The notes: generated by a model from the letters alone, not told the origin. A stretch of 64,000 bases of DNA from Amborella trichopoda (GCF_000471905.2 NW_006500355.1:191097-255096), one strand, 5' to 3'. Shown: positions 1 through 11,672, counted from the first letter of the stretch. Program-made: numbers and translations.

Positions 1-3
1 TAA

Positions 4-29
4 GAGAGAGAGAGAGAGAGAGAGAGAGA
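4..29. repeat. (GA)n microsatellite
   Basis: Uninterrupted GA dinucleotides at the left edge of the window. Confidence 0.95.
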
Positions 30-1343
30 AATTGAAAGATTCAAGTAATGTTTAAAAATCTAACAAACAAGAACACTCCTAAAAATTCTGTTCTAAAAAA
101 TAAATATTTTTGAATGCTATTTGAAAAAAATATTGGGAATTTCCAATCACGCACATTTTTTTGCTGTTCCCACTCATCAAACTATATATGACAATATGCC
201 CTAGCACATGCTTATATACCAAATGCACCAACAAACATAATAAATGAGCCTAAAAAATTTGTATAGAAAAAATGCCTCAAGTTTCAAATAGCAAAAAACG
301 AAACAAAACACGAACATAAAATATCATTTGCTGTTTCAAATAGTGAATCATAGTAGCGTTTACCGGTGTTTACAACAACAGACTGAGAATAAAATGGTCC
401 AATTTCATGGAAGTATTTCAACCCAGTCCTTGTAATTCATGCAAAGAGGGTTGCAAGCGTTGGCAAAATATAATACATAGTAAGGCAGGTTTTCAAGTGG
501 GGGCAAGAGAAGGATCAAGGTCCTGATATCACCTAGCCTTTCTTGAAGTTTGAACACCACACAAACTGGCAGATTGTCACTCCAACTCAAGGAAGGCTCA
601 GTACAACTCATCTAGGCTCAATACAACTCATCTATCTTCTTTCCCCACAACTAAGCTGGGGTTATTTCTCTTCCCCTTGCTTCAGGGCAATCTAACACAA
701 AGAATACAAGTCTTCTGCATGTTTGTTACAACTTGCCACAATATCATCGAATCAACATGCACACTCATGCTTGAACAACAAACCAAGAACAACAAAATCA
801 CAGGTAGGAATAGGGACGGCCAACATCACACACATGCAAGCACACACTTCACATTTACACTTGCACACATGAATGTACAAGCACACAAACATTCGTTTTT
901 TTCTTCTAGATTTCAAGTACAATACAATGAAATATAGCAACTGTCACTGAAATCAGTAACTCCCATTTTCTTATAGGTATCAGAAATGTGAAAGGGGCTG
1001 ATGAAGCTCAAACTACCAATGAAAGGATTTTATATCTTCACTGTATGGATGTCAAGTCTTTCAGTGTGAAATTCGTGATGAATGCATCCAGTCAACAAAT
1101 TCTACAGATGTATTCCAATAGAAGTCCACTATATGGGGCAAGTTAATCCTTCTCCCATTTGTAGTACATGAAGCTTAGCAATCCTGCTGCTCTATGAGCT
1201 CTACCTGCTACTAGCTATGCATGGACAAATCAGAGATCGAAGTGTGACAATATCACATTCTCTTCCTACTTGTTTCCTCTCCACTGGTCGAGTCAATTTT
1301 CAACATCAGTGTAGGATGTGCATAAACAAATACCATCAGCAAA
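30..1343. other. Flank downstream of Got1, no gene seen
   Basis: The Got1 3' UTR must lie at the right end of this stretch (minus strand). The remaining open frames are short and match nothing I recognise. No tRNA or clear repeat was seen. Confidence 0.5.
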
Positions 1344-4300
1344 TCATGAACCACTTTTCAGCTTGAAGCGATCAAAAAACTGTAGGTACAGGTTAAAATG
1401 AGTAAATACACAGAAGGCCCCTAGTAGCCCAAACCAAATGCTAGCCACAACTACTTATTCTTACCAGAAATGAATACTGGAACAGCCAGCCAAGAATTGG
1501 AATGTGGCACAGGAAAGCCTTACAAGCTGGCCAGAAACCACTGCAAAAATAATGGAAGATAGGATTAGGACCTTTAGATTTGATGGGATGGTTCAGCAAT
1601 AAGCAGCTTATAGAATAAAACCTGACCTGAAGAGAACGATAGAGCCATATGATTCCAGGATGACCCCAACTATAGGCCAGCCGATAAATATGAGGAAAAA
1701 CCCAACAAGGAAGGATACTGATCCCTGCAAAGAAATATAAAACAATTACTAGAATTGCCCAAATTATAATAAAATATTCCACTTCGTGCCCACATAAGTT
1801 TAATAGAAAGTTCTATGTTTTCTTTAGGTTGGTGCGTAAATATTTACCCAGGAAAAATATTTAAAATACTAACGTATGTAAACACTTCACACGAAAAACT
1901 TTTGCAAACTTTCTTTTCACCATATTTGTTAACATGTTTAAAAAGCACTGTGTAATGAATTACATATGTTTTTGTAACTTCTTGGGTATTTAAATATATT
2001 TTGTAAATATATTAAATCTATACATGAAATATTTAAATATTACAACTAAAAATATAGAGTTATATTATTTAAATACTATTTAAACATTATTTAAATATTA
2101 TTTCTATATTTAATATAAAACATTTTGTAATCATTTAAATATTATTTTAAAATTTTAAGTATAAATATTATAAAATATATTGTATTGTAAGTGCCTATTC
2201 CATATATTAAAATATTATATACTAAATAATTTAAAATATTAGAAAATATATTATAGATTATATAATAAAATATATATTATGTAAATAATTATATTATATA
2301 AATATATTATATTACAGAAATATATGTTATATATATTATACTATATTATAATAAACAAATAATATATATAACATAATAATAAACAAATAATATATATAAC
2401 ATAATATAATATATAATATAATGAATTTTAAATTTATTTTATTAATGTATGTTTTTTTGAGAATCTGTTAACTTTGTAAATGAAGAAGAATTATATACTA
2501 TTTAAGAGAGCTAAAGGCAGCTCACGACCTGGGTGCACAGTGTACATAACAAAAGAGGGGGTAAGGGGAGAACAAAGAAACCAAAACAAGAAAGAACATA
2601 TAACCAGAGCAAAACATGAAGAAAAGAGACAAAAAGAAAACTTAGAACTAGAAAACCTAGATGAGACTAAGAAGAGACATTGTAATTGTCTCAATCTCAA
2701 CGATGGTGAGGCAAAAAGATCGCAGAGCAAACCAACAGTAGCTTGTAGCAAGGGCTGCCTCATAGAGTGACAGCAGCAGCTACTAAAGAGGTAAGCAACT
2801 TGAGACCAGCATACAGAAGACCTTGTAAAACCTCTTCGCTCTTGTATCTTTGATCGATCACTGAGCAAGTTGATGCAAAGAGAGAAAGGAGGGAGATGTA
2901 AACATTGTAGACCCTCTCCTTGCTTCTTCCATCCTAAGGAAGATCACAAAGCAAGCAGATGTAGGTGAGAAAGAGGGATACTGCAATGAGAAAGAGGGGA
3001 GGGGCGTAGGTAATAAGAGTGTGAAAGGAAAGTATATATTGTCTACCAGGAAATATGTAAGGTGCATATTGTAATCAATGTATTTTATGGTAAGTCTGGG
3101 TATAGTATATTTGTTTGTGATTTAGTTTCTATTATTGTCATCTATATTTGTCTATATGAGACAAGCTTGTATATTCATACAGTCAATGGACACTGAGTCT
3201 CTTCAGAGAAACCTGAGACTCTTCACATGGTATCAGAGCAAGGTTCATATTCGTTGTGCCCATTCCTCGTCCCTGAAGTATCGTCGCCGATTTTCAAGAC
3301 AAGTCTCTTGCTTACCCAGTTGGTGCATTTTTTTCCTTGGGTCATAGACCCTCAACCTCAGATCTGAGCTCACACCTCAGATCTGAGCTCTCTGTTGAGT
3401 CGTGTTTCGCCTCTCTGCTGAGTCATGTTTCGCCTCTCTGCTGAGTCATGTTTCGTCTCTCTGATCTGTCTCTCTGCCGAGTCGTTTTCGACCCTCTGAT
3501 CTGTCTTTCTTTCTGGGATGCTTTCTCAGTAATTTCTCAAATCCACTGTCTCTTTGGGATTATCTGCATTTTTTCTCTCTCTACCTCTCTGCATCTGCTA
3601 AAACCCATTGCCATGTTTTTCCTTTGCACCGTCTTACAAAAGGTGGTAGTTTTGTTTTTACATTGTGTCAACCTAAATGCAAAAGTAGGAGAGACTTTTG
3701 TAAAAAGTTTTTTTTTAACTTGACAGACCATATTGTTCTCTTTACCTTGAAGGACCTTATTGTGCTACATCAGACCTTGGGTTTCTCTTCACCTTTTTCT
3801 AAAGGGGCTTTTGTGCTTAGTTTAGGTTTATGTTATGGTAAGGGGTTATGATATTAGATCTATGGTGTTCTAGGTCTATATGTGAATGTGAGTGCTTTGT
3901 TATGGTAAGGGGTTATGATATTAGATCTATGGTGTTCTAGGTCTATATGTGAATGTGAGTGCTTTGTTCATCTCACTGCTTTACCTTTTTTTCTTTACCT
4001 TTTGGCTCTTTCATGTAGAGTTTTACATTGAAAGAAAGTTACATGTAGAAGCATTATATTTTTGTCAAAAACAATAAAAAACAAAAATCCCTCTGAAAAT
4101 TTGTCAAAAAAAAAGTAGTTTTTCTGAGTTCATCTTCGCATTGTCTATTCTTATTTGTATGATCGAGTTTGTTTGTTTTGTTACTCGATCATGTCTATTC
4201 TGGTCTGTGAGCTGCTAAATCCGTCTCGGATCCACACCGAATTCTGTTGGCTCTTCCAAGAGCCATTTTGTTCTCTCAGCTGTCTCACCTGTTTTGTCTG

Positions 4301-7300
4301 GAGTTTTTGTTTGATTGGTCGAGCCTACTTTGATATGGCCCTTCGTTCCTGAGGCCATATGTTCTTGACGCTTGTTGATCTACCGCGGCTTTCTGTGCTT
4401 ATTGATCAAGCAATCTAAGCATAGAAACCACTACATCTACTGGTCATGCTATGCACCTAAAGATCCAACTGCTCATTTATGCAATTAGTGTTCAACTTCA
4501 AACTCCAGCTGCTCTATCTCATATCATCTTGAGTCTGAGGGGGAGTGTGACAGGAAAATACATATTTTCTATCAGGTAATATGGAAGGTGCATATTATAA
4601 TCAGTGTATTTTATAGTAAGTCTGGGTATAGTATATGTGTTTGTGATTTAGTTTCTATTATTGTCATATGTATTTGTCTATATAAGACAAGCTTGTATAT
4701 TCATACAGTCAATGGACATTGAGTCTCTTCACAGAAACTTGAGACTCTTCACAAAGAGGAGGGGATGACCCCAGAAAAGAACAATAAAGAGAGGAGAGAT
4801 TTGCGTGGTTGAAAAAGTAGGAAGAGAGAGGAGGAGAGAAAGTTGAGAAGAGGTGAGTGGGAAATGATTGGTGAGGGAGCAGAACGGGGGATGAAGAGAA
4901 AAACATAATGGCAAAGAAGAAATAGAGACAGGGAACTAAAGGTTAAGGGATAAGATCATGAGGAAGAGAATAGGGGCAAAGGAGTGAAGACATGAGAAGA
5001 GAAAGATGAGAAAGAGGGGTAGAAGTGAAGAGAAACATGGGAGGAAAGAAAAAAAAGAGAGAAAGCCAGAAGAAGTATAGAAGCGGGGGGGAGGAGGGCA
5101 TTCCAGAGCCCCTCAAACTAACGTAGAGAGGTGTACACATTTTGGGGAATGTTTTTTTTCTCAGAGGGACAAAAAAGCTAAAGGCCGGGGGGGGTGGGGG
5201 TGTGGTTTGGAGGAGGAAAGAGCAAATAGAGAGATGGGGGAGAAAAGAGCAGAAGGGAGATCAAAAAGCATGAAGCAAAGGGGGTGCACCAGAAAGGTTT
5301 CAGGCGCCCTCTTTCGCAAGTCTATCAGCCTCACAGTTGGCTTCTCGGGGGATATGATTGAAGGAAATCTGAGGCAATGAGCTCAAAAAGAAAATTTCCT
5401 CAAACTTTTGGTGAAGGTGCCAAGGGGCTGTGAGGAATGGGTTGCCCACGAGACTGTATTGCTTGAATCAGACTCCACAATTAGGCCTGCAATGGTCTTA
5501 GGTCTTCCCTTAGAGCCACTGCTTCAGCTGCAGTGGAATCAGTTATTCCAATATACCCTGAGAAAGATAGTAGAATACCATCTGAATTTGCTACTGTGCC
5601 TCCATATCCTGATGGGCCAGGGTTCCCTAAAGAGGAACTATCAATATTAAGTTTTAAGAAACCAGGGGAGGGGGTGGACCATCTCATTCGACTAGCGACA
5701 ACTGGGGATGAGACAGCCAGCAGAGAATTCCAGTTATTTAGATAGCAGTCAATGGGAAAGTTAGCAAGGATAGTCTTAGACTAGTAGGAGATGAGGGAGG
5801 TAACAGAGTTGAAGATAGAGGTATCTGACCTTCCCCTAAAGGTCCTGGGGTTCCTTTCCAACCATGTGACCCAGAGAAGAGCAACCACAGAGATCTGCCA
5901 CAGCTTCCAGCCAAGTCGGGGAAAAGGCGGGGTGAGAAGGGTGGAGAAAAGGCTATGGACTGAGGGGGGGTAACCCGTTGAATGTCAAAGAGATTCAAAA
6001 GTGAGGACCATAATGCTGAGGCTGTAGGACTGTAAAAAGAGGTGAGGGTTGGATTCCTCCTCTTGAAGGCACATTATACATCTATCATGTAAAGGTAAGC
6101 CACGCCTCTGAATTTGGTCAAGGGTAAGGGTTTTACCTTGGAGAAGGACCCCTACAAAAGCTTGTAATTTGTGAGGCACTGGCAAGGACCAATATTTATT
6201 CAAAATGGGAGAGGGGTTTAGATTTGGAAGCAATTCCGAATAGAAAGATGAGACTGAGAACATGCCAGAAGGGTTTGGTGACCACAGCAAGGTATATTGT
6301 AGTAATAATATATAATATAATACGATATATATTGTAGTAATATTATATATTATATTATACTAATATACATTATCTAATGTTATATAAATAGTATAATATA
6401 AAATAATATATTAGTTATATAAAATAGTATTTATATATTAGAGTACTGATACTATGAGACCCTCCCACACCCATGTGAGTAGGACCCCAAAGGGTTACCA
6501 TTAAATTTTGACACAGATCTCTAAGTAAGTTAATAACTAACTAACCTACTACCTACCACCGTACCCACCACCCTACTAGTGATTAATTATTTACTTAGTA
6601 TATCTGTGTCAAATTTAATGGTGATCCTTTGGGTTCCTACTCACATGGGTGTGGGAGGGTCTCATAGTGTCATTACTCTATATATTATNTATTAAATATT
6701 ATTAAATTTTAATTTATCTATTAAATATTATTTAATACATAAATAAAATATTATATAATATATTATATTGTAAATAGTGAATGGCGAATAGTGCTTCCGC
6801 ATGTGAAAATGAAAGCACGGGAATGTTTCCCCACCTCAAGAGGTGAGGTTTTGTTTTACTATGTATTAGACCATTTCATAGTAAAATGTTTTACCATGAG
6901 ATTTATTTGCATATGCATTACTTACCAAACAAATGTATCAAATGCAATTTTCATGTGAAAACATTTACGCATGAACCAAACAAAGCCCTTAGTCTTTGTC
7001 TTTGGTTCATAAGAGTTCAACTATTATCTTTAGAAAGTAGAACTTATTGCCCTGAACGAAATAATTATATAATTCCAATGAGTACAAGCATGAAAGAAAA
7101 AGCAATAGGAGGCAAAGATCCATTTACGCTCAGTTTGGAGTAGACACATATGTGGAATAAGACTAGTATACATTTGGGGAAAATCTTATTGAACAAAAAT
7201 TTGCCAAATCAATACATCCAAAAGATTACCGGAATACGTGGGACAAAAGTAAATCTTAATGAATAGAAACATTGCCAAATCAATACATCCAGAAGATTAC

Positions 7301-10300
7301 TGGAATACGTGGGACAAAAGTCCTAAAATGGCTTGCATATCGGAAGCCTCTACATGATCGCTCTTCATTCAACACCCAGGATTCCTATAGCTTGTAGTAA
7401 GTAATAAAATATGACTAAAACTATTGAGGTTAGAAAGTGATATTCCTCATCCACACAGATTTCCAGTGGTCATGAAGATTACACTATACATTAATCACTG
7501 GCCAATTATTGATGACAAGAATAAAAGATCTCAGCAGCATTCATCAAATGTGAGGAGAATCATGATTTGAATCATAATAACATTAGATACAAAATTCTCC
7601 AAATCTTCGGGCCATGCAATGGTGATCTGATAGAGAACCAGTCAAAGGTGATTAGAGTGAAAGAACCATTCAAACATGATCAGAGTGAAAGATCTAAGGC
7701 AAAAAAAATCAATTGTGAAGAACATTCGAGATTTGAATCAATGGTAATGGCAAAAAAAGAGCAAACACTGCCGAAAAAATATAAGAGGTTGCGATCTTTA
7801 ACCTTGTAACTCGTTCTCCTGGTGAAAAGTTGCCATGTTGAATGCCAACCAAGCAAAACAGCAACACCAGACAAGCAAAAAATCTGGATAGATCGATACA
7901 GGTATAAGACATCCATCTTAAAAGTAAGGGTGAAAGAAGAAGGTACAAAGATGATAATCACTCACATTTCCAAGTGCCAGCAAGCCCATGTCAAAGAAGA
8001 GAATAACACCAAGAAATGTGAATGTGATGCCAAATCCTATAAGCCCAATGCCAATTTCTGTTTCATTTTCCAAGATGAAATTTATTATGACTAAAAGACT
8101 ACATACTTCCCATGGAAGGGAGGCAACAGAAATAATATAAAGTAAAATCATGCTCAAATGTTTTCAACAGTAAACCAAAAACAGGGGTAATGTAACTGAT
8201 GCTAACCAAAAAATAAAGAACATTCACAAAGATAAATTTAGAGCAGAATATATGAAAGAGGCTTAAGATGCTTTGGAGTTCAGAGAGAAGCAGGCACTTG
8301 ATCAACAGCGATGAGATTACAAATTGTGTACCTGTGTGCTACATCTTCCCTTGAAAAACAAAGAAGAGATTACAAATGGGGTACCTGGGTATTCTGGTGC
8401 TTTTTTGATAACCCAGATTTTGAAAAGAATTCAAATATGGCAAACAGAGGTCAAAACCAAGGCCAAAATGCTCAAATAGAGGTCAAAATGGCCCAAACCG
8501 AGGTCAAAATTTAAAAGAACCTCTAAACATCTAAAATATGGCAAAAGGCTATGAATTCAGCCCTATTTGAACAATAAGGTCAATAGAAAAAGCTGAAGAG
8601 ATTAATCCCCAGTAATGGGTGGATCAAACCCGCAAACATAGGCCATACTGGCTCAAAAGGCCTATAGCACTGTCAAAAAGAAAGCCTTATAGCAGTCAAA
8701 ATATATAAGGGGTCTTTGGCCATCTAAGACATGGCAAAACCCTGTGAATTCAACCTTATTTAACCAATAAGGTCGCTAGAGAAGGTTGAGGAGATAAAAG
8801 ACCCAACTTGCAATGGATCAAGATCAAAACAAAGTCATTAAGGCCCCGCTGACCCAGACCATGGTCAAAACTTGGCTCAACATGTCAGATCATGGTCCAA
8901 AGTTGATTTGGCCCTATTGAACAGATTTTAGGGTGCAAAACTCTAAAATAAGCATAAAGTGGGTTAAGTGACCAAGGGAAGGAAATGGTGAAGAAACTAT
9001 TCTATCAAGATTATGCAGGTGTGCTGGTCCGGCAAGGCTTATTGCCTTGGCATTTTGAGTGGCTGGAGCCCGAAGACACCCTCTCGAGGGATTGGCCTGG
9101 CTGCTGTCTTCCTGAATTATCATCCACTTGGCGGCAAGCCTACAAGTTGGCCTGCGTGGCAGAGACATGTCTTGGACTTCACTGGACCTACCAGCTCGTT
9201 TGTTCACATGGTGATATGCGCTATATCCTGACCCGAAAGAGCATCATTCTAAAGATCCGAGTTTCAAAACCTGAAATAAAGTCTTAAGGGACGGAGCCCT
9301 ATATGAGCCTTTGGCACCCAGAACTCTAAGGTATACACTAGAAACTTGGGCTTTGGGCTTAGAGGATGTCGATGGTGCACGGACCTTATGATGGGCACGG
9401 GCCGAAATCGCTGCAATGGGAGAGCTGCCAGTAGAGGATGAAGCCACTAAAGGGGAGGAAGGAAGGACCTCCGGCTGCATGTACCTCGAAGTCATTAGTG
9501 TGAACACCCTTCGAATGAACCGAGGACCATGACTGTTCTAGAAAACACATGTTGTGAGGGATTGGGTTTTCAGTACACGTGCACTTGAAGTAGAGACCTG
9601 GGCAGAGGTTGAAGCTTCTTTCTTGATATAGAAAAACCATTGTATAGGAGGGGGAGACCATTGAGGTCATGTCTTAGGTTTCTTGATGTAGGAAAACTGA
9701 TGTGGAATAGAAACAACAGTAATTCCAGCCAATGACACACAACAAGTATAAGAAACCTAGGGTGTCTTCCTCAAACCTACCTGAGTCTTCGAAAGCCTAG
9801 AGCTTTTCTTTTTCTTTCTCATAAACAAACCACATGAATGAGCCCTCTAGGTCTCATGCACCACTTTTATTATCATCACCATCGAAGCCTTTTTCCAACT
9901 ATTTGGGGTCAGCAATACGAATCTTAGAGAGGCTACAAGTCCCCATATCTTTTCTCAATACTCACAACCATGTCCTTTTGGGCCTACTTTTTGCCATTTT
10001 TGAGCCTTCTACTTGAACCAACTCACAACTCCTAATAGGTGCTTGTACTAGGTCTGCGAACATGCCCAGTCCACCTAAGTCTACGTTCACTCATCTTATC
10101 ACCTATTGGATCCACACCTAAGTGCTCCCGAATGTATTCATTTCGAAATCTATCCCTTCTTGTCTTGCCGCTTATCCGTCTCAACATCCTCATCTCAGCT
10201 ACACATCCTATAGGTATGTTGTTTTTTGACCGCCCAACATTCTGTCCCATAAAGCAACGTTGGTCTCCCAGCTGTCCTATAAAACTTCCCCTTCAGCTTC

Positions 10301-11624
10301 ATTGGTATGTGGCGATCACGTAAAACTCCGGTTGCACATCTCCACTTTGCCCACCTAACTCTAATTCTAGGTGCGACATCTTCCTCAATATCTCCAATAT
10401 TGTGAATTATCGACTCAAGATATCGAAAGTGCGCTCTTTTTGGTATTTCTTGGCCATTAATCCTAACGACTTCCTCTTCTTTACTCCTATTGTTATTAAA
10501 TTTGCATTATATATACTTTGTCTTAGTCTGGCACAGCAGCAAAAAGCAGCAAAAATGGGCCCACATATGTCTCTTGTGTTGAATACTCCTCATATTTTCT
10601 CTTTGTAATCTTTGCGAACTTCCTATAAACACAGATCAAAGGTGTTTTCGCCTAAAAACATGTCTGATGTAAATAAACAGGGCATCTATGGGTGCCCTGA
10701 AACTCTTGTTCTCGGGAAATATAAAGCTCCTTAGTGGGCATGATTTGGATGCCTCATTTGTATCTATACCCAGAATTTTATTGTTCTGGTTCATGTGTTC
10801 GTTTTGACACAAACACTAGGATCAGCTGAACCTGTGGAAATACCATTGAAGGATGTTAAGCCAGGTGACCCAGAATGGGGATGATCATTGATGATGTGAA
10901 GGAACCAAACAAAAGGAAATTTTTGAAAGAGCAACTGCACAGGAAAACAGCTTGCTCCCAACAGCTGGAGGTTCACATGTTAGTTTATGTCCATCTCTAG
11001 CACAGATCCTAGAGAAATCTTATGCTCAAACAGTTGCAGGGTAAACAGTACCTATGTGGTCTAATAGTAGTGGCATTAAGATGGATAGAGAAGATATCTC
11101 TCATGCTTGGCAATGACATCTCTCTCATCCTTCTGTTCTCTCTGCTCTCTACCTCAACCTCCTATTTTATATGCCTCTGTTGGTATGTGCTCTTTAAGTT
11201 GGAGTACTTCATTCCTATAAATTTAAGGTCACTATCAAGAAAAGTGAACTGACGATGTATTTCACATAAAATTCCCCACACCATCCATATTTAATTTATT
11301 AAAAGAGATAAAATCAATGTTGTGATCTTCACTTCGCTTTGGCCAAAGGGCCGGAGACTTTGGCAGGGCAAGACAAAGGAAAGCAAAGAGTAGTATAGCT
11401 TTTTCTTAAGGAAACTGTGTGCTCTTGCGTGGTAATGCAGTAGATAGCCTAGTCCAGAAATCATGCACAATATACAAAAAATCCTGATGTGGCTCCATCC
11501 AAATTCATCCAAAAAAACAATGTAGCATGCTGAACAAAAGTAACTAGTGAAATAAGAAATATCCAGTAAGCATAACTATGACAGAGAAGACTTCACTTTT
11601 CTGCTCATTGATTTCATATGCCAT
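1344..11624 (-). CDS. Got1/Sft2-like vesicle transport protein, six coding exons
   Basis: Complete spliced gene. Coding exons in transcription order: 11624-11597, 8057-7966, 7883-7803, 1724-1627, 1540-1465, 1379-1344. All introns are GT-AG and phases match, giving 411 nt (136 residues plus TGA). The protein starts MAYEINEQKKIGIGL and contains FLGVILFFDMGLLALGN, LLGWHSTWQLFTRR, GWPIVGVILESYGSIVLF and GFWPACKAFL..IPILGWLF, in the order expected of Got1 proteins (about 140 residues, four membrane segments). Got1 proteins act in ER-Golgi and endosome-Golgi traffic. The C-terminus (FFDRFKLKSGS) lacks the common RGRRVPV end and resembles a plant subclass ending in a short basic tail. Introns are 3539, 82, 6078, 86 and 85 bp; the two long ones are full of transposon remains. 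The start ATG is the first in its exon, just after an in-frame TAG. Family assignment is from remembered consensus, not a search. Confidence 0.93.
1900..2450. repeat. AT-rich island in Got1 intron 3
   Basis: About 550 bp of almost pure A/T with many TATA and AAATAT runs. Similar AT-rich sequence resumes at about 6300-6440 and 6680-6780 on the other side of the LINE relic, so both may be halves of one AT-rich element split by that insertion. Confidence 0.7.
3020..3227 (+). repeat. 5' LTR of the TRIM-type element
   Basis: 208 bp, TG...CA boundaries, paired with 4546-4753 and followed immediately by the primer-binding site. Confidence 0.93.
3385..3460 (+). repeat. Short tandem repeats after the primer-binding site
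   Basis: About three copies of a roughly 23-bp unit containing CTCTCTGCTGAGTCATGTTT, in the internal leader of the TRIM-type element. Confidence 0.75.
3832..3965 (+). repeat. 67-bp tandem duplication
   Basis: Two essentially identical 67-bp units (3832-3898 and 3899-3965) inside the TRIM-type element. Their identity implies duplication well after the LTRs diverged, or an assembly effect. Confidence 0.9.
4546..4753 (+). repeat. 3' LTR of the TRIM-type element
   Basis: 208 bp, same length as the 5' LTR, preceded by a purine tract and followed by the AAGAG target duplication. Confidence 0.93.
5310..6290 (-). pseudogene. LINE ORF2 C-terminal fragment: zf-RVT and RNase H
   Basis: Coding remnant of the LINE above. 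The zf-RVT piece (6290-5985) keeps the W..PSG.FSV..FY start, the RRG and the CIMC..E.ESNPHLF pattern. The RNase H piece (5687-5310) keeps the NIDSSSLGNPGPSGYGG strand with its first catalytic Asp, the GLU-bearing AAEAVALRE and the terminal ANCEADRLAKEGA. The two lie in different frames and the interval between them is decayed. Confidence 0.8.
6441..6678. mobile_element. Mutator-like MITE, family A, copy 1
   Basis: 238-bp foldback element with inverted repeats of about 78 bp, each starting GAGTAMTGAYACTATGAGAC (M = A/C). It is flanked by an exact 9-bp duplication TATATATTA (6432-6440 and 6679-6687). A 9-bp duplication with long inverted repeats points to a Mutator-like origin. The duplication lies in AT-rich sequence, but copy 2 at 28941 shows the same boundaries. 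Confidence 0.9.
6689..6689. other. Single ambiguous base
   Basis: One N within the AT-rich stretch to the right of the MITE. Confidence 0.98.
7182..7321. repeat. 70-bp direct tandem duplication
   Basis: Two near-identical 70-bp units (7182-7251 and 7252-7321) containing GCCAAATCAATACATCCA, in Got1 intron 3 close to exon 3. Confidence 0.88.
8520..8830. repeat. Two diverged copies of a ~193-bp tandem repeat
   Basis: CATCTAA..ATGGCAAAA and AAGGTC..TAGA..AG.TGA.GAGAT recur with a spacing of about 193 bp, each unit ending near AATGG(G)TGGATCAA/AATGGATCAA. Located in Got1 intron 1. Adjacent sequence (8440-8510) is rich in GAGGTCAAAA motifs. Confidence 0.7.
8831..9870. other. Got1 intron 1, no recognised content
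   Basis: Higher GC than its surroundings, with several overlapping open frames of 60-100 codons on both strands. None matches a family I recognise, and their mutual overlap suggests base composition. It may be an unclassified transposon piece. Confidence 0.4.
9870..10525 (-). mobile_element. RTE-type non-LTR retrotransposon, 3' fragment
   Basis: Minus-strand 3' end of an RTE-clade element. It encodes GDVQP.., KLKGKFYRT-like remnants, then VAEMRMLRRISGKTRRDR, NEYIREHLGVDPIGDKM and RRLRWTGHVRRPST, a characteristic post-RT sequence of plant RTE elements. The 3' terminus at about 9870-9915 has the typical tail (on plus: CATCACCATCGAAGCC then CCAACTATTTGGGGT). The 5' part is absent and frames are broken. 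It lies within Got1 intron 1. Confidence 0.85.
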
Positions 11625-11672
11625 CCTAGAAACCAATTTGTCAAGCCACAAATACAATCAGCTTCAAGAAAC
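11625..11672 (-). other. Got1 5' UTR segment with possible splice acceptor
   Basis: Immediately upstream of the Got1 start codon on the minus strand. A pyrimidine-rich stretch ending ATAATTTCAG sits at the 11673 boundary, so the leader may be spliced to an exon farther upstream. The leader exon itself was not identified with confidence; a candidate lies at about 11815-11977. Confidence 0.45.

Larger units (their letters stand above)
3020..4753 (+). mobile_element. Small LTR retrotransposon of TRIM/non-autonomous type
   Basis: Fossil LTR element, 1734 bp, structurally whole at its ends. Two 208-bp LTRs (3020-3227 and 4546-4753), both beginning TGTGA and ending TTCACA, flank about 1.3 kb with no gag or pol. 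A primer-binding site TGGTATCAGAGC (initiator Met-tRNA, usual for TRIM and Copia) follows the 5' LTR directly. A purine tract (TGAGGGGGAG) precedes the 3' LTR. The 5-bp target duplication AAGAG is exact (3015-3019 and 4754-4758). The LTRs differ at about 17 of 208 positions (8%). At a commonly used plant rate this suggests a few million years, older if the host is a slow-evolving tree. Orientation follows the primer-binding site. Confidence 0.93.
2451..6300 (-). mobile_element. LINE relic (L1-type, plant RNase H), interrupted by a TRIM element
   Basis: Minus-strand non-LTR retrotransposon, 5'-truncated near 6300. From 6290 down it encodes a reverse-transcriptase zinc-binding (zf-RVT) region (PSGMFSVSSFY, VPHKLQAFVG, GKTLTLDQIQRRGLPLHDRC, then ESNPHLF). 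It then encodes a plant-type RNase H (KLNIDSSSLGNPGPSGYGG, AAEAVALREDL, and HIPREANCEADRLAKEGA followed by a stop near 5310). The purine-rich 3' UTR continues to an A-tail (T-run at 2451-2458 on the plus strand) preceded by the typical LINE end TTAACA..TCTCAAAAAAA. Reading frames are interrupted between 5690 and 5985. No 5' part (endonuclease, RT palm) is present. An LTR element sits inside at 3020-4753. Joining the 3' UTR across that insertion is inference. Confidence 0.75.

Noticed and set aside
4760-5280. Purine-rich tract considered as a separate repeat or minus-strand coding region (Ser/Phe/Leu-rich frames)
   Set aside because: Composition alone creates the open frames. It fits the 3' UTR of the LINE relic between its RNase H stop and the TRIM insertion.
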